A DNA stretch of 64,000 nucleotides from Sphingobacterium sp. UBA4616 (GCA_002386525.1 DGIS01000015.1:21554-85553); one strand, 5' to 3'. Shown: positions 28,479 through 38,602, numbered from the stretch's first letter. Notes: generated by a model from the sequence alone, not told the origin. Translations and numbers: made by a program.

Positions 28479-29258
28479 CTCCCTTTCTACTCCCAGACCA
28501 AATAAGGCAAAATCATATTTGACGGGATCCGAAGGATCAAGTAAACGTAAGTTTGCTGTTAACTCCTGCGCTGTCTTCCAATTGACTTTATCAAGTGTAA
28601 TCAAACCAAATTTTCGCGCTACACGCTCCACATGAACATCACAAGGGCAGATCAGATCTTTTGGTGAAAGGCGCTTCCAGATACCAAAATCCACGCCTTT
28701 GTCATCCTGCCTAACCATCCAACGTAAAAACATATTAATCCTTTTAACGGTAGATTTCTGTGCTGGGCTACTTATATGCTTACGTGTGCGATAGGGATAG
28801 TCCGGCAGTGAAAAAAAATACATTTTAAATGCATTAAGCGCCAGTTCCACATCAATACGCTTATTGTGCTCCTGTCCTACCAGAAAAGCATCTTCTAAAG
28901 ATTCAAAATGACCATAATGATATTTGAAGAATTCAATGAAGTAAAGAATATCCGTGTCATTAAATGTACGGTGTTTAAACCCCAGCAAACTTTTTAGATC
29001 TTGCTCTTGATGATTCATAATATAGTCGTACGGTGAACCATCCATTCGATCAATAAGCTCCTTGCATTTATTGATGATCGTCTTCCTTTGGCCCCAAGCC
29101 ATAATTGAAGCCAGGAAACCCATGATCTCAATATCCTGCTTGGCAGAAAATTGATGTGGAATAACTATCGGGTCATTGGGTATAAAATTAGGTTGGTTAT
29201 ATTCCTCAACTTTCTTATCCAAAAAATCTTTCAGATCAAAATCAGCTGCCATCGTCAT
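28473..29258 (-). CDS. TIGR02757/DUF2400 family protein
   Basis: This 261-aa protein belongs to TIGR02757 (DUF2400), a conserved but uncharacterised family common in Bacteroidota. It has a helical architecture and motifs such as IMGFLASIMAWGQRK, FLRWMVRQD and SPKDLICPCDVHVERVARKFG. The last part resembles the helix-hairpin-helix region of DNA glycosylases; a role in DNA repair is plausible but not demonstrated. The start is 2 bp past the pyrD stop, so it is translationally coupled in the operon pyrD then this gene. Confidence 0.85.
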   Translation of the reverse strand: MTMAADFDLKDFLDKKVEEYNQPNFIPNDPIVIPHQFSAKQDIEIMGFLASIMAWGQRKTIINKCKELIDRMDGSPYDYIMNHQEQDLKSLLGFKHRTFNDTDILYFIEFFKYHYGHFESLEDAFLVGQEHNKRIDVELALNAFKMYFFSLPDYPYRTRKHISSPAQKSTVKRINMFLRWMVRQDDKGVDFGIWKRLSPKDLICPCDVHVERVARKFGLITLDKVNWKTAQELTANLRLLDPSDPVKYDFALFGLGVEREL

Positions 29259-29260
29259 TA

Positions 29261-30295
29261 TTACCTTCCTGTCTGCAATATACCCTTACAAATATTGGCG
29301 ATCAAACCAGGTCCTTCATAAATAAAGCCCGTGTAAACCTGAACAAGGCTAGCACCTGCATCTAATTTTTCAATTGCGTCTTTAGCCGAATGAATCCCAC
29401 CAACACCAATAATTGGAAAAGCCTTATTCGATTTTTGACTTAGGTATCGAATAACTTCCGTAGATCTTTTGGTCAAAGGACGTCCGCTCACTCCACCCGC
29501 TTCCTTTGTTAATGCCGTTGCACTCTTTAATCCATCTCTTGAGACGGTGGTATTGGTTGCAATAACGCCAGCAATCTGCGTTTCCATAACAATCTCCACG
29601 ATATCATCCAATTGACTGTTTGTTAAATCGGGAGCGATTTTAAGTAGAATAGGCTTCGGAGTTAATTTGTTGTTATTCAATTCCTGCAAGGTGTTCAGGA
29701 TGTGTTTTAGCGGTTCCTTTTCCTGTAAATCGCGTAGACCAGGCGTGTTGGGAGAACTGACGTTTACGACAAAATAATCCACATGGTCAAATAGTGCATT
29801 GAAACAATAGATATAATCATTGACTGCGTCTTCATTAGGCGTAAGTTTATTCTTCCCGATATTCCCTCCAATCAATAACCCCTGACGATCTGTCAAGTTT
29901 TTTAATCTATTCGCAGCGACATCAGCCCCCTGATTGTTGAATCCCATCCTATTGATCAGGGCCTCATCCGGTACCAGACGAAACATTCTAGGTTTATCAT
30001 TACCGGGTTGCGGTTTAGGAGTTACTGTTCCAATTTCAATAAAACCAAATCCCAAATTAGCCATATCAGCGATATACTCCGCATTTTTATCAAATCCTGC
30101 TGCAAGACCTACGGGGTTTTTAAACTTCAACCCAAAAACTTCGCGCTCCAAACGTGGATCTTCGACTGTAAAAAAAGCATTCAATAGTTGTTTTGCACCC
30201 CAAATTTTTGAGAAAACATTTAATCCTCCGGTCACTTTGTGGTGAGCCGTCTCGGGATTCATTGTAAAGAATATAGGCTTGACTAATTTATACAT
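29261..30295 (-). CDS. pyrD: Dihydroorotate dehydrogenase, class 2 (quinone-linked)
   Basis: This 344-aa flavoenzyme oxidises dihydroorotate to orotate in pyrimidine synthesis, passing electrons to quinone at the inner membrane. Class 2 is indicated by the N-terminal membrane-associated helix ([19 protein letters not shown]). FMN and substrate motifs follow: [11 protein letters not shown], the catalytic-serine segment [11 protein letters not shown] and the C-terminal [11 protein letters not shown]. The ATG at 30295 is chosen, not the in-frame start at 30331, because the -7 box at 30301-30308 lies between them and homologues start here. Confidence 0.95.
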   Translation of the reverse strand: MYKLVKPIFFTMNPETAHHKVTGGLNVFSKIWGAKQLLNAFFTVEDPRLEREVFGLKFKNPVGLAAGFDKNAEYIADMANLGFGFIEIGTVTPKPQPGNDKPRMFRLVPDEALINRMGFNNQGADVAANRLKNLTDRQGLLIGGNIGKNKLTPNEDAVNDYIYCFNALFDHVDYFVVNVSSPNTPGLRDLQEKEPLKHILNTLQELNNNKLTPKPILLKIAPDLTNSQLDDIVEIVMETQIAGVIATNTTVSRDGLKSATALTKEAGGVSGRPLTKRSTEVIRYLSQKSNKAFPIIGVGGIHSAKDAIEKLDAGASLVQVYTGFIYEGPGLIANICKGILQTGR

Positions 30296-30300
30296 AATCG

Positions 30301-30308
30301 CAAAGTTA
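30301..30308 (-). promoter_or_regulatory. -7 box for pyrD
   Basis: The minus strand reads TAACTTTG (TAnnTTTG), ending 5 bp before the pyrD ATG. This predicts a nearly leaderless transcript and decides the start codon. Confidence 0.55.
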
Positions 30309-30331
30309 CTCAAACAAGAAGAAATATTCAT

Positions 30332-30347
30332 TACTTTTGTACTTTTG
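30332..30347 (+). promoter_or_regulatory. Tandem -7 boxes for the ABC-F gene
   Basis: TACTTTTG occurs twice end to end (30332-30339 and 30340-30347), just before the ATG at 30356. Transcripts from the second box would have a leader of only about 5 nt. Confidence 0.55.
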
Positions 30348-30355
30348 CAGTTGAA

Positions 30356-32275
30356 ATGATATCAATAAATAATTTAACATTTGAAATAGGATCTCGCGCC
30401 CTATATGATGAAGCAAACTGGCATATCAAACCAGGAGATAAAGTTGGCCTGATCGGCGCTAATGGTACAGGTAAATCTACTTTGCTTCGGCTTATTGTAG
30501 GTCAATACACACCGACATCAGGATCGATTTCTATGGCGAAAGATCTGAAGATTGGCTATTTAAACCAGGATTTATTATCTTACCATTCTGACAAAAGCAT
30601 TTTGCATGTTGCAATGGAAGCTTTCGAACGCCAAAATCAATTACATACCGAAATCGAAGAGTTACTTAGTAAATTAGAAACAGACTACTCCGATGATATT
30701 CTGAATAAATTGAGTGATAAACAGGTAGAATTCGAAGCGCTAGATGGGTATAACATTGAATTTAAAGCTCATGAAATTCTAGCGGGTCTTGGCTTTTCTG
30801 AAGCAGAGCAAAAAAGACCGCTAGCTACGTTCTCCGGGGGTTGGCGAATGCGGGTCATGCTAGCCCGTATCCTTTTACAGACTCCGGATATTTTATTGCT
30901 TGATGAGCCTACCAACCACATGGACTTACCGTCGATTAAATGGCTTGAAAACTATCTTCAGGCGTTCGATGGTGCCATTGTGATTGTTTCCCATGATAGA
31001 TATTTTCTAGACCGTATCATCAAGAAAACGGTCGAATCGCGTAAAGGGAAATTAACACTTTATGCAGGTAACTACAGTTTTTACCTTGAAGAAAAAGAAC
31101 TACGAAATGAACTTCAGGCTAATCAATTCAAAAACCAACAGGCAAAAATAAAACAGGAAGAACGCTTAATTGAGCGCTTTCGAGCCAAGGCATCGAAAGC
31201 AAAAATGGCTCAGTCACGCATCAAGGCTTTGGATCGCTTAGAAAGAATTGACGACGTGGATGATGATAATCCAACGGTAAACTTTAGTTTTAAATTTTCA
31301 AAACCTTCCGGTCGCCATGTCGTTACTTTGGAAAATATCTCCAAGTCCTACCCTAACCTAGAGATATTAAAAAACACCTCAGCAATTATTGAAAAGGGTG
31401 ATAAAATCGCTTTGATTGGTGCCAATGGTAAAGGTAAATCGACACTATTACGCATTGTGGCTGACGCGGATCACGAGTTTGAAGGAAAGGCAGAGCAAGG
31501 CCATAATGTGTCGCAAACATTTTTTGCGCAACACCAGCTTGAGGCCTTACACCTAGAGAATTCCATCCTTGCAGAATTACAAGCCTTTGCACCAAAACAT
31601 ACAGAGACTGAATTACGTTCTATCCTAGGCTGTTTTCTTTTTACAGGTGATGATGCCTTCAAGAAAATTAAAGTCCTTTCTGGAGGCGAGAAATCACGTG
31701 TGGCGCTTGCTAAAGCATTAACGGCAGATGCCAACTTCTTGGCACTCGATGAGCCTACCAACCATTTGGATATGCAGTCGGTCAACATTCTGATCCAGGC
31801 TTTACAACAATACGAAGGCACATTTATTGTCGTATCCCACGACCGTTATTTCTTGGATAATGTCGCGAATAAAATCTGGTACATAGAAGATAAACAAATC
31901 AAAGAGTACCCCGGTACATACCAGGAATATGAAGAATGGGCGGCAAAACGGATTGTCAAACCTGAAGGTAAGACGGAGAAGAAAGCCAAGGAAGAACCGA
32001 AAGCAAAGAAAGAAAAGCAACCGCTTACGGAAGATAAAACGCGTTTATTGAGCAAAAAGAATAAAGAACTCACATCATTTGAACAAAAAATAGAAGAACA
32101 GGAAATTTTGGTCAAAACATTAGAGTCAAAGCTTGCCGATGAAGCGGTTTATTCGGATGCCGCTAAATTACAGGACACTACGCGCTCATATAACTCGGCG
32201 AAAGCATTATTGATACAATTTCAGGAAAGCTGGGAACAGTTGGCAGAAGAAATCATGGATTTGGAAAACGATTAA
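30356..32275 (+). CDS. ABC-F family ATPase
   Basis: This 639-aa soluble protein has two ATP-binding cassettes and no membrane domain. Walker A motifs are GANGTGKST and GANGKGKST, signatures are FSGGWRMR and LSGGEKSR, and both Walker B motifs continue as LDEPTNHMD / LDEPTNHLD. The linker between the cassettes (~residues 240-310) is the charged ABC-F interdomain helix that reaches into the ribosomal E site. A Lys-rich stretch and a C-terminal coiled coil (~555-639) follow. The family regulates translation or rescues stalled ribosomes, and some members protect from antibiotics. Which role applies cannot be decided here. Confidence 0.93.
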   Translation: MISINNLTFEIGSRALYDEANWHIKPGDKVGLIGANGTGKSTLLRLIVGQYTPTSGSISMAKDLKIGYLNQDLLSYHSDKSILHVAMEAFERQNQLHTEIEELLSKLETDYSDDILNKLSDKQVEFEALDGYNIEFKAHEILAGLGFSEAEQKRPLATFSGGWRMRVMLARILLQTPDILLLDEPTNHMDLPSIKWLENYLQAFDGAIVIVSHDRYFLDRIIKKTVESRKGKLTLYAGNYSFYLEEKELRNELQANQFKNQQAKIKQEERLIERFRAKASKAKMAQSRIKALDRLERIDDVDDDNPTVNFSFKFSKPSGRHVVTLENISKSYPNLEILKNTSAIIEKGDKIALIGANGKGKSTLLRIVADADHEFEGKAEQGHNVSQTFFAQHQLEALHLENSILAELQAFAPKHTETELRSILGCFLFTGDDAFKKIKVLSGGEKSRVALAKALTADANFLALDEPTNHLDMQSVNILIQALQQYEGTFIVVSHDRYFLDNVANKIWYIEDKQIKEYPGTYQEYEEWAAKRIVKPEGKTEKKAKEEPKAKKEKQPLTEDKTRLLSKKNKELTSFEQKIEEQEILVKTLESKLADEAVYSDAAKLQDTTRSYNSAKALLIQFQESWEQLAEEIMDLEND

Positions 32276-32333
32276 TTTTTTCGACTTAAAATCAGGTTAT
32301 TATCTGTTTAAACGTGATTTTAAGCCAAAAACA

Positions 32334-32365
32334 TTTGCAGGAATAGGATTAAAGCCCTACTTTTG
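32334..32365 (+). promoter_or_regulatory. Promoter of tRNA-Lys
   Basis: TTTG at 32334-32337, a 20-bp spacer, and TACTTTTG at 32358-32365 form a near-ideal Bacteroidota sigma-A promoter. The tRNA begins 41 bp after the -7 box. Confidence 0.75.
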
Positions 32366-32406
32366 CATCACTTCAAACAACGAACAATAGTTCTAAAACG
32401 AAGTAC

Positions 32407-32479
32407 GATTCCGTAGCTCAGCTGGTAGAGCAATACACTTTTAATGTATGGGTCCTGGGTTCGAATCCCAGCGGGATCA
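32407..32479 (+). tRNA. tRNA-Lys (anticodon UUU)
   Basis: The 73-nt cloverleaf is complete: acceptor GATTCCG/CGGGATC, D arm with GCTC/GAGC, anticodon stem ATACA/TGTAT around loop CTTTTAA (anticodon TTT), and T arm CTGGG/CCCAG with TTCGAAT. CCA is not encoded. It is transcribed alone from a strong promoter and ends at the hairpin 32481-32518. Confidence 0.97.
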
Positions 32480-32480
32480 C

Positions 32481-32518
32481 AAACAAAAGCTAATCTTTCG
32501 ATTAGCTTTTGTTGTTTT
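32481..32518 (+). terminator. Terminator behind tRNA-Lys
   Basis: A perfect 14-bp stem (32482-32495 and 32500-32513) with a TTTC loop is followed by GTTTT, immediately after the tRNA. Confidence 0.85.
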
Positions 32519-32575
32519 AATACCTTAACGCTCGATATATAAGTCGGTCGGGTTGGAAAAATAAAAAATACTGAT

Positions 32576-32875
32576 ATGTTAGACTTTTACACAATAGCGG
32601 ATTATCAGATGAAACCAGATTTCCCCGAAAAGATAGGGCTAGAATTTGCTGGACGACTCGACTTCAAAACTTTCAACAGACTTCAGCAAAAAGGAATAAT
32701 TGCTCAGCAGTTTGACTATCATACGGACTTCAGGCTCGATACCGTTATGACTAAACAGATTCTTCAACTTATTTCCGATAAGGGATTAGAAATGGATGCT
32801 GACGTTAAGCGATTAATCCCGATTCTCCACCTCGCAAATAGCAAGCAAAGTGGCCTGGTTGCCTATAGTGATTAA
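32576..32875 (+). CDS. Unknown 99-aa protein
   Basis: I do not recognise this protein. It starts with ATG (MLDFYTIADYQMKPDFPEKIG), has no signal peptide or membrane helix and looks alpha-helical. The second half holds Leu/Ile-rich helices (TMTKQILQL-like, then VKRLIPILHLAN). It is a cytoplasmic orphan between tRNA-Lys and the metzincin gene, with about 230 bp free behind it. Base composition is like the neighbours. It may be a small regulatory or structural protein, but nothing visible supports a specific role. Confidence 0.6.
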   Translation: MLDFYTIADYQMKPDFPEKIGLEFAGRLDFKTFNRLQQKGIIAQQFDYHTDFRLDTVMTKQILQLISDKGLEMDADVKRLIPILHLANSKQSGLVAYSD

Positions 32876-32948
32876 AATCTATCCTGAAAACTTACTACCA
32901 AGTAAATAGCTCAATTTCTGTCCCATTTTTTTTCAAATCCCTGGTTAA

Positions 32949-33020
32949 GTCAATTCATTGACAGAAATTTAAAATGTTACAAAACAATTCTCAAACTTGA
33001 CTAATCAATCGATTGACTAA
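32949..33020. promoter_or_regulatory. Cluster of TTGAC-type repeats before the metzincin gene
   Basis: This holds a 14-bp inverted repeat GTCAATTCATTGAC (32949-32962), a 12-bp palindrome TCAATCGATTGA (33005-33016), and two direct copies of TTGACTAA (32997 and 33013). They could be operator sites for an unidentified regulator. Confidence 0.35.
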
Positions 33021-33103
33021 ACTGATTGTAAGAAAACTTCATTTTCTTACACCGAAATAAAAGACCTTTCATTTATATTTATTGATACACAATATAAACC
33101 ATT

Positions 33104-34684
33104 ATGAGAAAATTTTTAAATCTAATAGTAGCTTCCCTCGCTCTACTTACTGCGTCTTGTAGCAAAACTTTGATAAACACAACAGAGAGCGTCGGCACTC
33201 TAAAAGCAAAAAACTCAACAGCAACCGTGATCAATGAGTGGAACAGCAACCCTTACAAACTGAACGTGATCTATTTCGTTCCCAATGATGTGGATTCTAT
33301 TCCCAATTTCCGAAAACGTTTAAGCAGAATTCTATTGGATGCGCAAAATATGTTTGCCAATAATATGGACCGTGAGGGATTTGGCCGAAAATCTTTTGGT
33401 TTAGATCTAGTCAATGACACGCTAATAAATATTCATTACATTACTGGGCAATTTGGAAAAGCAACTTACCCTTATTCTGGGGGCAACGGAGCAGTAAAAA
33501 CTGAGGTAGATGCCTATTTTGGTCAAAATCCATCAGCAAAGAAGAGCGAGCATAACCTGATTATTATTCCGACTTACAACACCGATCCTGCAAATCCAGG
33601 CGGCCCTCCATTCTATGGTACGGGTACTAGTTGTTATGCATTGGACTATGTAAATCTTGACGCTAAAAATTTGGGAATTGGCGGCGATATTGGGTGGAAG
33701 GCAACGGTATGGATTGGTGGTATGATTCACGAATTGGGTCATGGCTTGAATGCCAGCCACAACAGAATGAATAAGACATTGGCACCAACTTTAGGCACAG
33801 CCTTAATGGGCTCAGGAAATTCCACGTATGGAATCTCAACAACCTCCCTGACAAGTAGCACTGCAGCGACATTTAATAATAGTCAAGTATTCAGTTCTGT
33901 GACTAGAAGTGATTGGTATGCATCTGCATCAGCAGAAATTATATCTTTGTCTTCGAGCTTTACAAACAATACAATTATCATATCCGGAAAATTTACAGCG
34001 AACAAGCCTGTCAATGATATTGTTGTTTGGCATGATAGAGAACCCTTCGGTGGGAACAACGATTATGATGCCGTACATTGGGCGACAAAAATCATCGGTC
34101 AGGATAGCTTTAGATTCGAATGTCCACTCGCTGATTTTTATGACCTCACAGGCAATTATGAAATGAGAATTGGCTTTATGCACATCAATGGTGTTCGTAC
34201 AACTACACGTTACGCCTATAACTTTACCAACAATATCCCCGATCTATCCAAAGTTGTTACTTATAAACTATTGCCGACGACAGGTTGGTCCATCGTCGGA
34301 AGCGACAGCAATGAGCCTGGATCAACAGCGAGTAATGTCCTGGATATGAACCGAAGCACTGTTTGGCATACCCCATGGTCATCAACCCAAACACCCCAAC
34401 CACATTTCTTCTCCGTGAATATGGGAGATCTACGCACTATTAAGGGGCTTGCATTTCGTAATCGCGATAATTTAAATGGAGCAATGAAAGATGTCAATAT
34501 CTATTCAAGTGTAAACGGTACGACCTGGACCCTAATCAAAACAGCACAATTGACAAAAGTTTCAGGTTCTTGGATTAATGTCGATCTCAACGAATCAATT
34601 AGCACGCGTTATCTTAAAATAGAATCTACCAGCTCTTGGGGCGATTTCTTCTATTCGCATCTTGCTGATTTTGGGGCGTATTAA
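33104..34684 (+). CDS. Metzincin-type zinc protease lipoprotein with C-terminal discoidin domain
   Basis: This 526-aa lipoprotein (TASC lipobox near residue 20) is probably displayed on the cell surface. The zinc site is HELGHGLNASH, that is HExxHxxNxxH with N where most metzincins have G. A methionine in ALMGSGN downstream could be the Met-turn. A middle beta-rich region (~280-380) precedes a C-terminal F5/8-type C (discoidin) domain (~residues 400-526, VLDMNRSTVWHTPW and RYLKIESTSSWGDFF), which usually binds glycans. It probably cleaves a host or environmental glycoprotein. No polysaccharide-utilisation genes are adjacent. Confidence 0.85.
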   Translation: MRKFLNLIVASLALLTASCSKTLINTTESVGTLKAKNSTATVINEWNSNPYKLNVIYFVPNDVDSIPNFRKRLSRILLDAQNMFANNMDREGFGRKSFGLDLVNDTLINIHYITGQFGKATYPYSGGNGAVKTEVDAYFGQNPSAKKSEHNLIIIPTYNTDPANPGGPPFYGTGTSCYALDYVNLDAKNLGIGGDIGWKATVWIGGMIHELGHGLNASHNRMNKTLAPTLGTALMGSGNSTYGISTTSLTSSTAATFNNSQVFSSVTRSDWYASASAEIISLSSSFTNNTIIISGKFTANKPVNDIVVWHDREPFGGNNDYDAVHWATKIIGQDSFRFECPLADFYDLTGNYEMRIGFMHINGVRTTTRYAYNFTNNIPDLSKVVTYKLLPTTGWSIVGSDSNEPGSTASNVLDMNRSTVWHTPWSSTQTPQPHFFSVNMGDLRTIKGLAFRNRDNLNGAMKDVNIYSSVNGTTWTLIKTAQLTKVSGSWINVDLNESISTRYLKIESTSSWGDFFYSHLADFGAY

Positions 34685-34805
34685 GAATGGCTGAAAAATT
34701 ACCATCACAAGATTAATTATTAACAGCGGCTAGATTAAGGATTATCTGCAATCAATATGGGAGACAAATAGCGTAGTATAGAAACAATGAAATATTGAAA
34801 AATCA

Positions 34806-34835
34806 TTGTTGAACTCCTGATTTATGTTAATTTTG
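34806..34835 (+). promoter_or_regulatory. Promoter of the orphan histidine kinase
   Basis: TTG at 34806-34808, a 19-bp spacer and TAATTTTG at 34828-34835 match the Bacteroidota sigma-A pattern, 37 bp before the ATG. Confidence 0.6.
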
Positions 34836-34872
34836 AATATTAAGACATTATAAGTTAATCCGACGCGTCTTT

Positions 34873-36186
34873 ATGAATAAATTTCGTAAATATTGGAAAC
34901 TATTTTCCCATATTGGTGCACATCCTGGCATGTCATACATCGATTTAAAACGCGTGTACATGATCAATCTGATTGCATTGTTATGTTTATTTCCAACAAT
35001 TTTCTTTGCAATCCTTAATCTTATCGATCAACGCTATATTTTATCTGCGATTAATTTTTCCAATTCAACATGTGCCTTTACAGTGCTTGTCCTTCAATAT
35101 TACGGGAAATACAACATCGCTAAGGCCACATTATTAACAAGTAATTCTGTATTTTTCTTCGCAGGAGCTCTGCTCTATAGAAATGGTGGAGAATATTTTT
35201 TATTGTGCACATTGATCGTCGCGATGTTGATGTATGAAAACCGAAAGGTTCATATAGTCCTTTGTATTACGATAGCTTTTCTAATTTCACTTTTATATCT
35301 GCTACCCGATATACTTCCACTAAGCCAGCAAGTTCCGAGATCAAGATCTGTGTTCAATATTATCAATGCGCTTGCTTTTATCGTGGTTGCGGTCAACTTT
35401 TTTCTTGATATCATCTATAAGAATATGAAAAAGATCGAACAGCAGCGCCTTAATTTAGAATCTATGAATCGCGACAAGGAAAAAATATTTTCGATTATTG
35501 CTCACGACATCAAAAGCCCTTTTGCCAACCTTGAAGCACTGGTATTTATGTTTCGTAACCAAATGCTAGACAGTACCACGTCACAGGAATATATTCAGCA
35601 AATCTATCAACAGATCGCGCAACAGAATCAGGCGTTAGATGACCTACTGCAATGGGGCAGCAGCAATATGCAAGGCATGAACTGTAGCACATCAAAACTA
35701 TTGATTAAACCCATTATCCAACACATTATTAAAAGCTTCAATGATAATGCGCAAGCTAAACAACTCAAAATCAACTTGGATATACCTCCAGATACACAAA
35801 TAATTGCCAATAGAGATCATACGACAATCATTTTGCGCAACTTGATCAGTAATGCGATAAAATTTAGTTATGTTAATGGGAATATCAACATTTACATTAG
35901 TGTGGACGATCTCTATACACATATCCATATTCAGGATGAAGGTATAGGTATAAATCCGTTGAAATCTGCCGCGCTATTTAATGAGATTCAGCAAAAGTCC
36001 TTTGGAACTGAACATGAACCTGGATCGGGTGTTGGACTTGTATTGTGCAAGGATCTGATTGAGAGAAATAAGGGCATTGTAAACATTCAAAGCATACCTA
36101 ATAAAGGATCCATTTTTAGCGTTGGACTACCCTCCTCTCCAGCTCATATTACCCAAACTAAGGTAGAATTACCCTCATGCTGTTAG
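34873..36186 (+). CDS. Membrane sensor histidine kinase (orphan)
   Basis: This 437-aa kinase has about six N-terminal membrane helices (residues 30-182), a linker helix and a HisKA domain. The phosphorylated histidine is H211 in FSIIAHDIKSPF. The ATPase domain shows the N box (LRNLISNAIKFS), DEGIGI and GSGVGLVLCKDLIERNKG. No periplasmic sensing domain of size is present, so the signal is probably sensed in or near the membrane. No response regulator is adjacent; the next gene is msrAB, 292 bp away. The C-terminus is unusually Pro/Ser-rich. Confidence 0.92.
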   Translation: MNKFRKYWKLFSHIGAHPGMSYIDLKRVYMINLIALLCLFPTIFFAILNLIDQRYILSAINFSNSTCAFTVLVLQYYGKYNIAKATLLTSNSVFFFAGALLYRNGGEYFLLCTLIVAMLMYENRKVHIVLCITIAFLISLLYLLPDILPLSQQVPRSRSVFNIINALAFIVVAVNFFLDIIYKNMKKIEQQRLNLESMNRDKEKIFSIIAHDIKSPFANLEALVFMFRNQMLDSTTSQEYIQQIYQQIAQQNQALDDLLQWGSSNMQGMNCSTSKLLIKPIIQHIIKSFNDNAQAKQLKINLDIPPDTQIIANRDHTTIILRNLISNAIKFSYVNGNINIYISVDDLYTHIHIQDEGIGINPLKSAALFNEIQQKSFGTEHEPGSGVGLVLCKDLIERNKGIVNIQSIPNKGSIFSVGLPSSPAHITQTKVELPSCC

Positions 36187-36478
36187 TAGAAAAACCAACT
36201 GCTTAGAAGGGAATACGGCATACACTTCGAACGTCGATAAGAACCAACATCGAAGATGTAATTGAAATGACCTGCCAACTATGCTGCGAGTAAATCTATT
36301 CTTTACTATCATTTTGTCAGAGTTTAGCGTGAATTGATATGCTTAGTCTTACAATTGTAAAAAGAGCACATAGAATCTATACAAATGAAAATCCAATAAT
36401 ATACTACTACATACAGGTACGGTCTTTGTTCACTATAAATAACAGACAATTTTGTTTCACAACTTACGACTCATACTC

Positions 36479-37582
36479 ATGAAACACTTCATAACCCTCC
36501 TTACGATAGCCTTTGGTGTATTTCTAATTGTTAAGGTGTGTTTTTCGCAAAAGGGGAATGATTTAAAATTGACAAAACAGATAACTATGAATACTATAAA
36601 TCAAACAGATCACGTAATTTATTTCGCAGGCGGTTGTTTTTGGGGAACCGAACATTTTTTTAAACAAGTCCGTGGCGTTACCGCAACCGAGGTTGGCTAT
36701 GCCAATGGAAACCTTCAAAATCCTTCTTATACACAAGTTTCCACTGGAACAACTGGCTTTACTGAAACCGTTAAGGTGAACTACGATCCTCAAATTGTAG
36801 ATCTCAACCTACTAATCGACCTTTTCTTCAAAACGATCGATCCCACTTCACTGAACAAACAGGGTAATGACATTGGCACACAATATCGCACGGGTATATA
36901 TTATACCAATACAAGTGACGCCCCTATTATCAAAGAACGCGTAGCCGCACTGGCAAGTCAATATCCAAAAGAAATAGTCGTAGAAGTAGAGCCTTTACAG
37001 AATTTTTATGATGCTGAAGCCTACCATCAAAAATATCTGGACAAAAACCCCGGCGGTTACTGCCACATAAGCCCTGATTTATTTGAGCTGGCTCGCAAAG
37101 CAAATCCGCAAAAAGTGATACAGGACAACGAGAAAACCTACAAAAAAGCTGATAAAGAGACGCTAAAGAAAGTACTTACACCATTGCAATATGATGTGAC
37201 ACAAAATGCCGCGACTGAACGTGCATTCGACAATGAATATAATGATGAATTTAGAGAGGGTATCTATGTCGATATTACCACTGGAGAACCACTATTTGTT
37301 TCTACTGATAAATTTGAATCTGGATGCGGATGGCCGAGCTTTTCCAAGCCGATCAGTGATGGTATCATTGACGAGCTATCTGACAATTCCTATGGAATGC
37401 GCAGAACTGAGGTCCGTAGCAAAACGGGAGATGCACATCTTGGACACGTTTTCAATGATGGTCCGGCTGATAAAGGAGGATTGAGATATTGTATAAACAG
37501 TGCTTCACTCCGATTTATTCCAAAGGATAAAATGAAAGAAGAAGGCTATGAGAAATATCTGCCACTGCTGGTAAAAAAATAG
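36479..37582 (+). CDS. msrAB: Bifunctional peptide methionine sulfoxide reductase MsrA-MsrB
   Basis: This 367-aa exported fusion repairs both stereoisomers of methionine sulfoxide in proteins. The N-terminal hydrophobic segment (1-23) suggests export to the periplasm. The MsrA nucleophile is C53 in GGCFWG. The MsrB domain (~residues 225-360) has [18 protein letters not shown] and the catalytic cysteine C338 in RYCINSASL; no CxxC zinc pairs are seen, so it is the zinc-free type. The ATG at 36479 is preferred to an in-frame TTG at 36452. A long hairpin includes the stop codon. Confidence 0.95.
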   Translation: MKHFITLLTIAFGVFLIVKVCFSQKGNDLKLTKQITMNTINQTDHVIYFAGGCFWGTEHFFKQVRGVTATEVGYANGNLQNPSYTQVSTGTTGFTETVKVNYDPQIVDLNLLIDLFFKTIDPTSLNKQGNDIGTQYRTGIYYTNTSDAPIIKERVAALASQYPKEIVVEVEPLQNFYDAEAYHQKYLDKNPGGYCHISPDLFELARKANPQKVIQDNEKTYKKADKETLKKVLTPLQYDVTQNAATERAFDNEYNDEFREGIYVDITTGEPLFVSTDKFESGCGWPSFSKPISDGIIDELSDNSYGMRRTEVRSKTGDAHLGHVFNDGPADKGGLRYCINSASLRFIPKDKMKEEGYEKYLPLLVKK

Positions 37583-37622
37583 TTTAATCGTGCCTCATAA
37601 AGAGGCACGATTAAACTATTTT
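37576..37622. terminator. Long hairpin terminator overlapping the msrAB stop
   Basis: Two perfectly complementary 21-nt arms (37576-37596 and 37602-37622) with a 5-nt loop. The left arm contains the stop codon of msrAB. It separates msrAB from the convergent LuxR gene. Confidence 0.85.
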
Positions 37623-37645
37623 GGAGATCACAACTCCATTCATCA

Positions 37646-38401
37646 TTACAATAACCGATTGTTCAGTGCAATGACGAGTGCCTCATTCATATTACTTACC
37701 CCTAGTTTTTCAAACAATTTCCGCCGGTGAAATTTCACCGTATCGATGGAAACGAAAATTCGTTCGGATGTTTCATGAATACTAAGTCCACGATGATAAA
37801 AGCGCAATATTTCTATTTCGCGCGCTGTGAGATTTATCTTATTTCGGGATTTCCATTTTCCTGTTAACAGATCTAGTTCCCATAATAAATCAGTATGAAG
37901 TTTCTCGATCACTACATTCCCTGAAGAAACATTGGTGGATAACGAAACAATACAAATGGCTTTCCATATTTTTCCCTCCTCTGTTAAAAAGACAGGCGTC
38001 AACTTATGATTAATCAAAACTGGTCTATTTGGAGCATTTTGTATTTGAAAATCATAAGATATAACGTATAATTTTCTCTCTTCAATGGGTATTTTTTCAT
38101 AAAAGGCAAACCCCGCTTCGTTGATGTTGATAAGCATGTTAAAATCATCAGCAGGAACATATTTCTCATAAAAAGCATATCCCATTTCCATTACTTCCAT
38201 AGCAGTCAAACCAGCTAAAAAAAGAGGATTATCAGAAACGTATTCAAAGCCTTTACTTTGATAATCTATCAGGTAAATACTTTGGTAGGTGATCCGCGAA
38301 AAAGCTTTTACAAACTCAAGATAGTCATGGGTCTGTAAGATATCCTTTTCCGAAAGACGATCAAGGGCATTTTTTTTCGAAAATAGCGCATTAAAATCCA
38401 T
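37646..38401 (-). CDS. LuxR-family transcriptional regulator with PAS-like sensor
   Basis: This 251-aa regulator has a C-terminal LuxR/FixJ helix-turn-helix (residues ~186-245, LTAREIEILRFYHRGLSIHE then VSIDTVKFHRRKLFEKLGV). The N-terminal ~170 residues look like a PAS-type domain (SKGFEYVSDNPLFLAGLTAMEVMEMG and a later beta-rich part). There is no receiver aspartate, so it probably responds to a ligand or partner and not to phosphorylation. It is transcribed alone, convergent with msrAB. Its targets are unknown. Confidence 0.85.
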   Translation of the reverse strand: MDFNALFSKKNALDRLSEKDILQTHDYLEFVKAFSRITYQSIYLIDYQSKGFEYVSDNPLFLAGLTAMEVMEMGYAFYEKYVPADDFNMLININEAGFAFYEKIPIEERKLYVISYDFQIQNAPNRPVLINHKLTPVFLTEEGKIWKAICIVSLSTNVSSGNVVIEKLHTDLLWELDLLTGKWKSRNKINLTAREIEILRFYHRGLSIHETSERIFVSIDTVKFHRRKLFEKLGVSNMNEALVIALNNRLL

Positions 38402-38523
38402 ATTAAAATTGAAAATCCGAAGTTAAATAAAACTATAATCAGTTATAGTGTTTATTAAAACAAACTGCAATATTATTGGTAAATAGCTACTTGGCTAATT
38501 TGTTGCAACCCCAGCAGTAAATA

Positions 38524-38554
38524 AAAAAATCTCCACGAAGGATGGAGATTTTAA
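38524..38554 (-). terminator. Terminator behind the aldo/keto reductase gene
   Basis: The stem AAAATCTCCA/TGGAGATTTT with a 7-nt loop has an A-run on the left, which is a T-run on the minus strand. Confidence 0.75.
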
Positions 38555-38602
38555 AAATTACTTGGGAACCAAAGCGTTCTTAAAAGATAAAACCGAGAGT
38601 TA

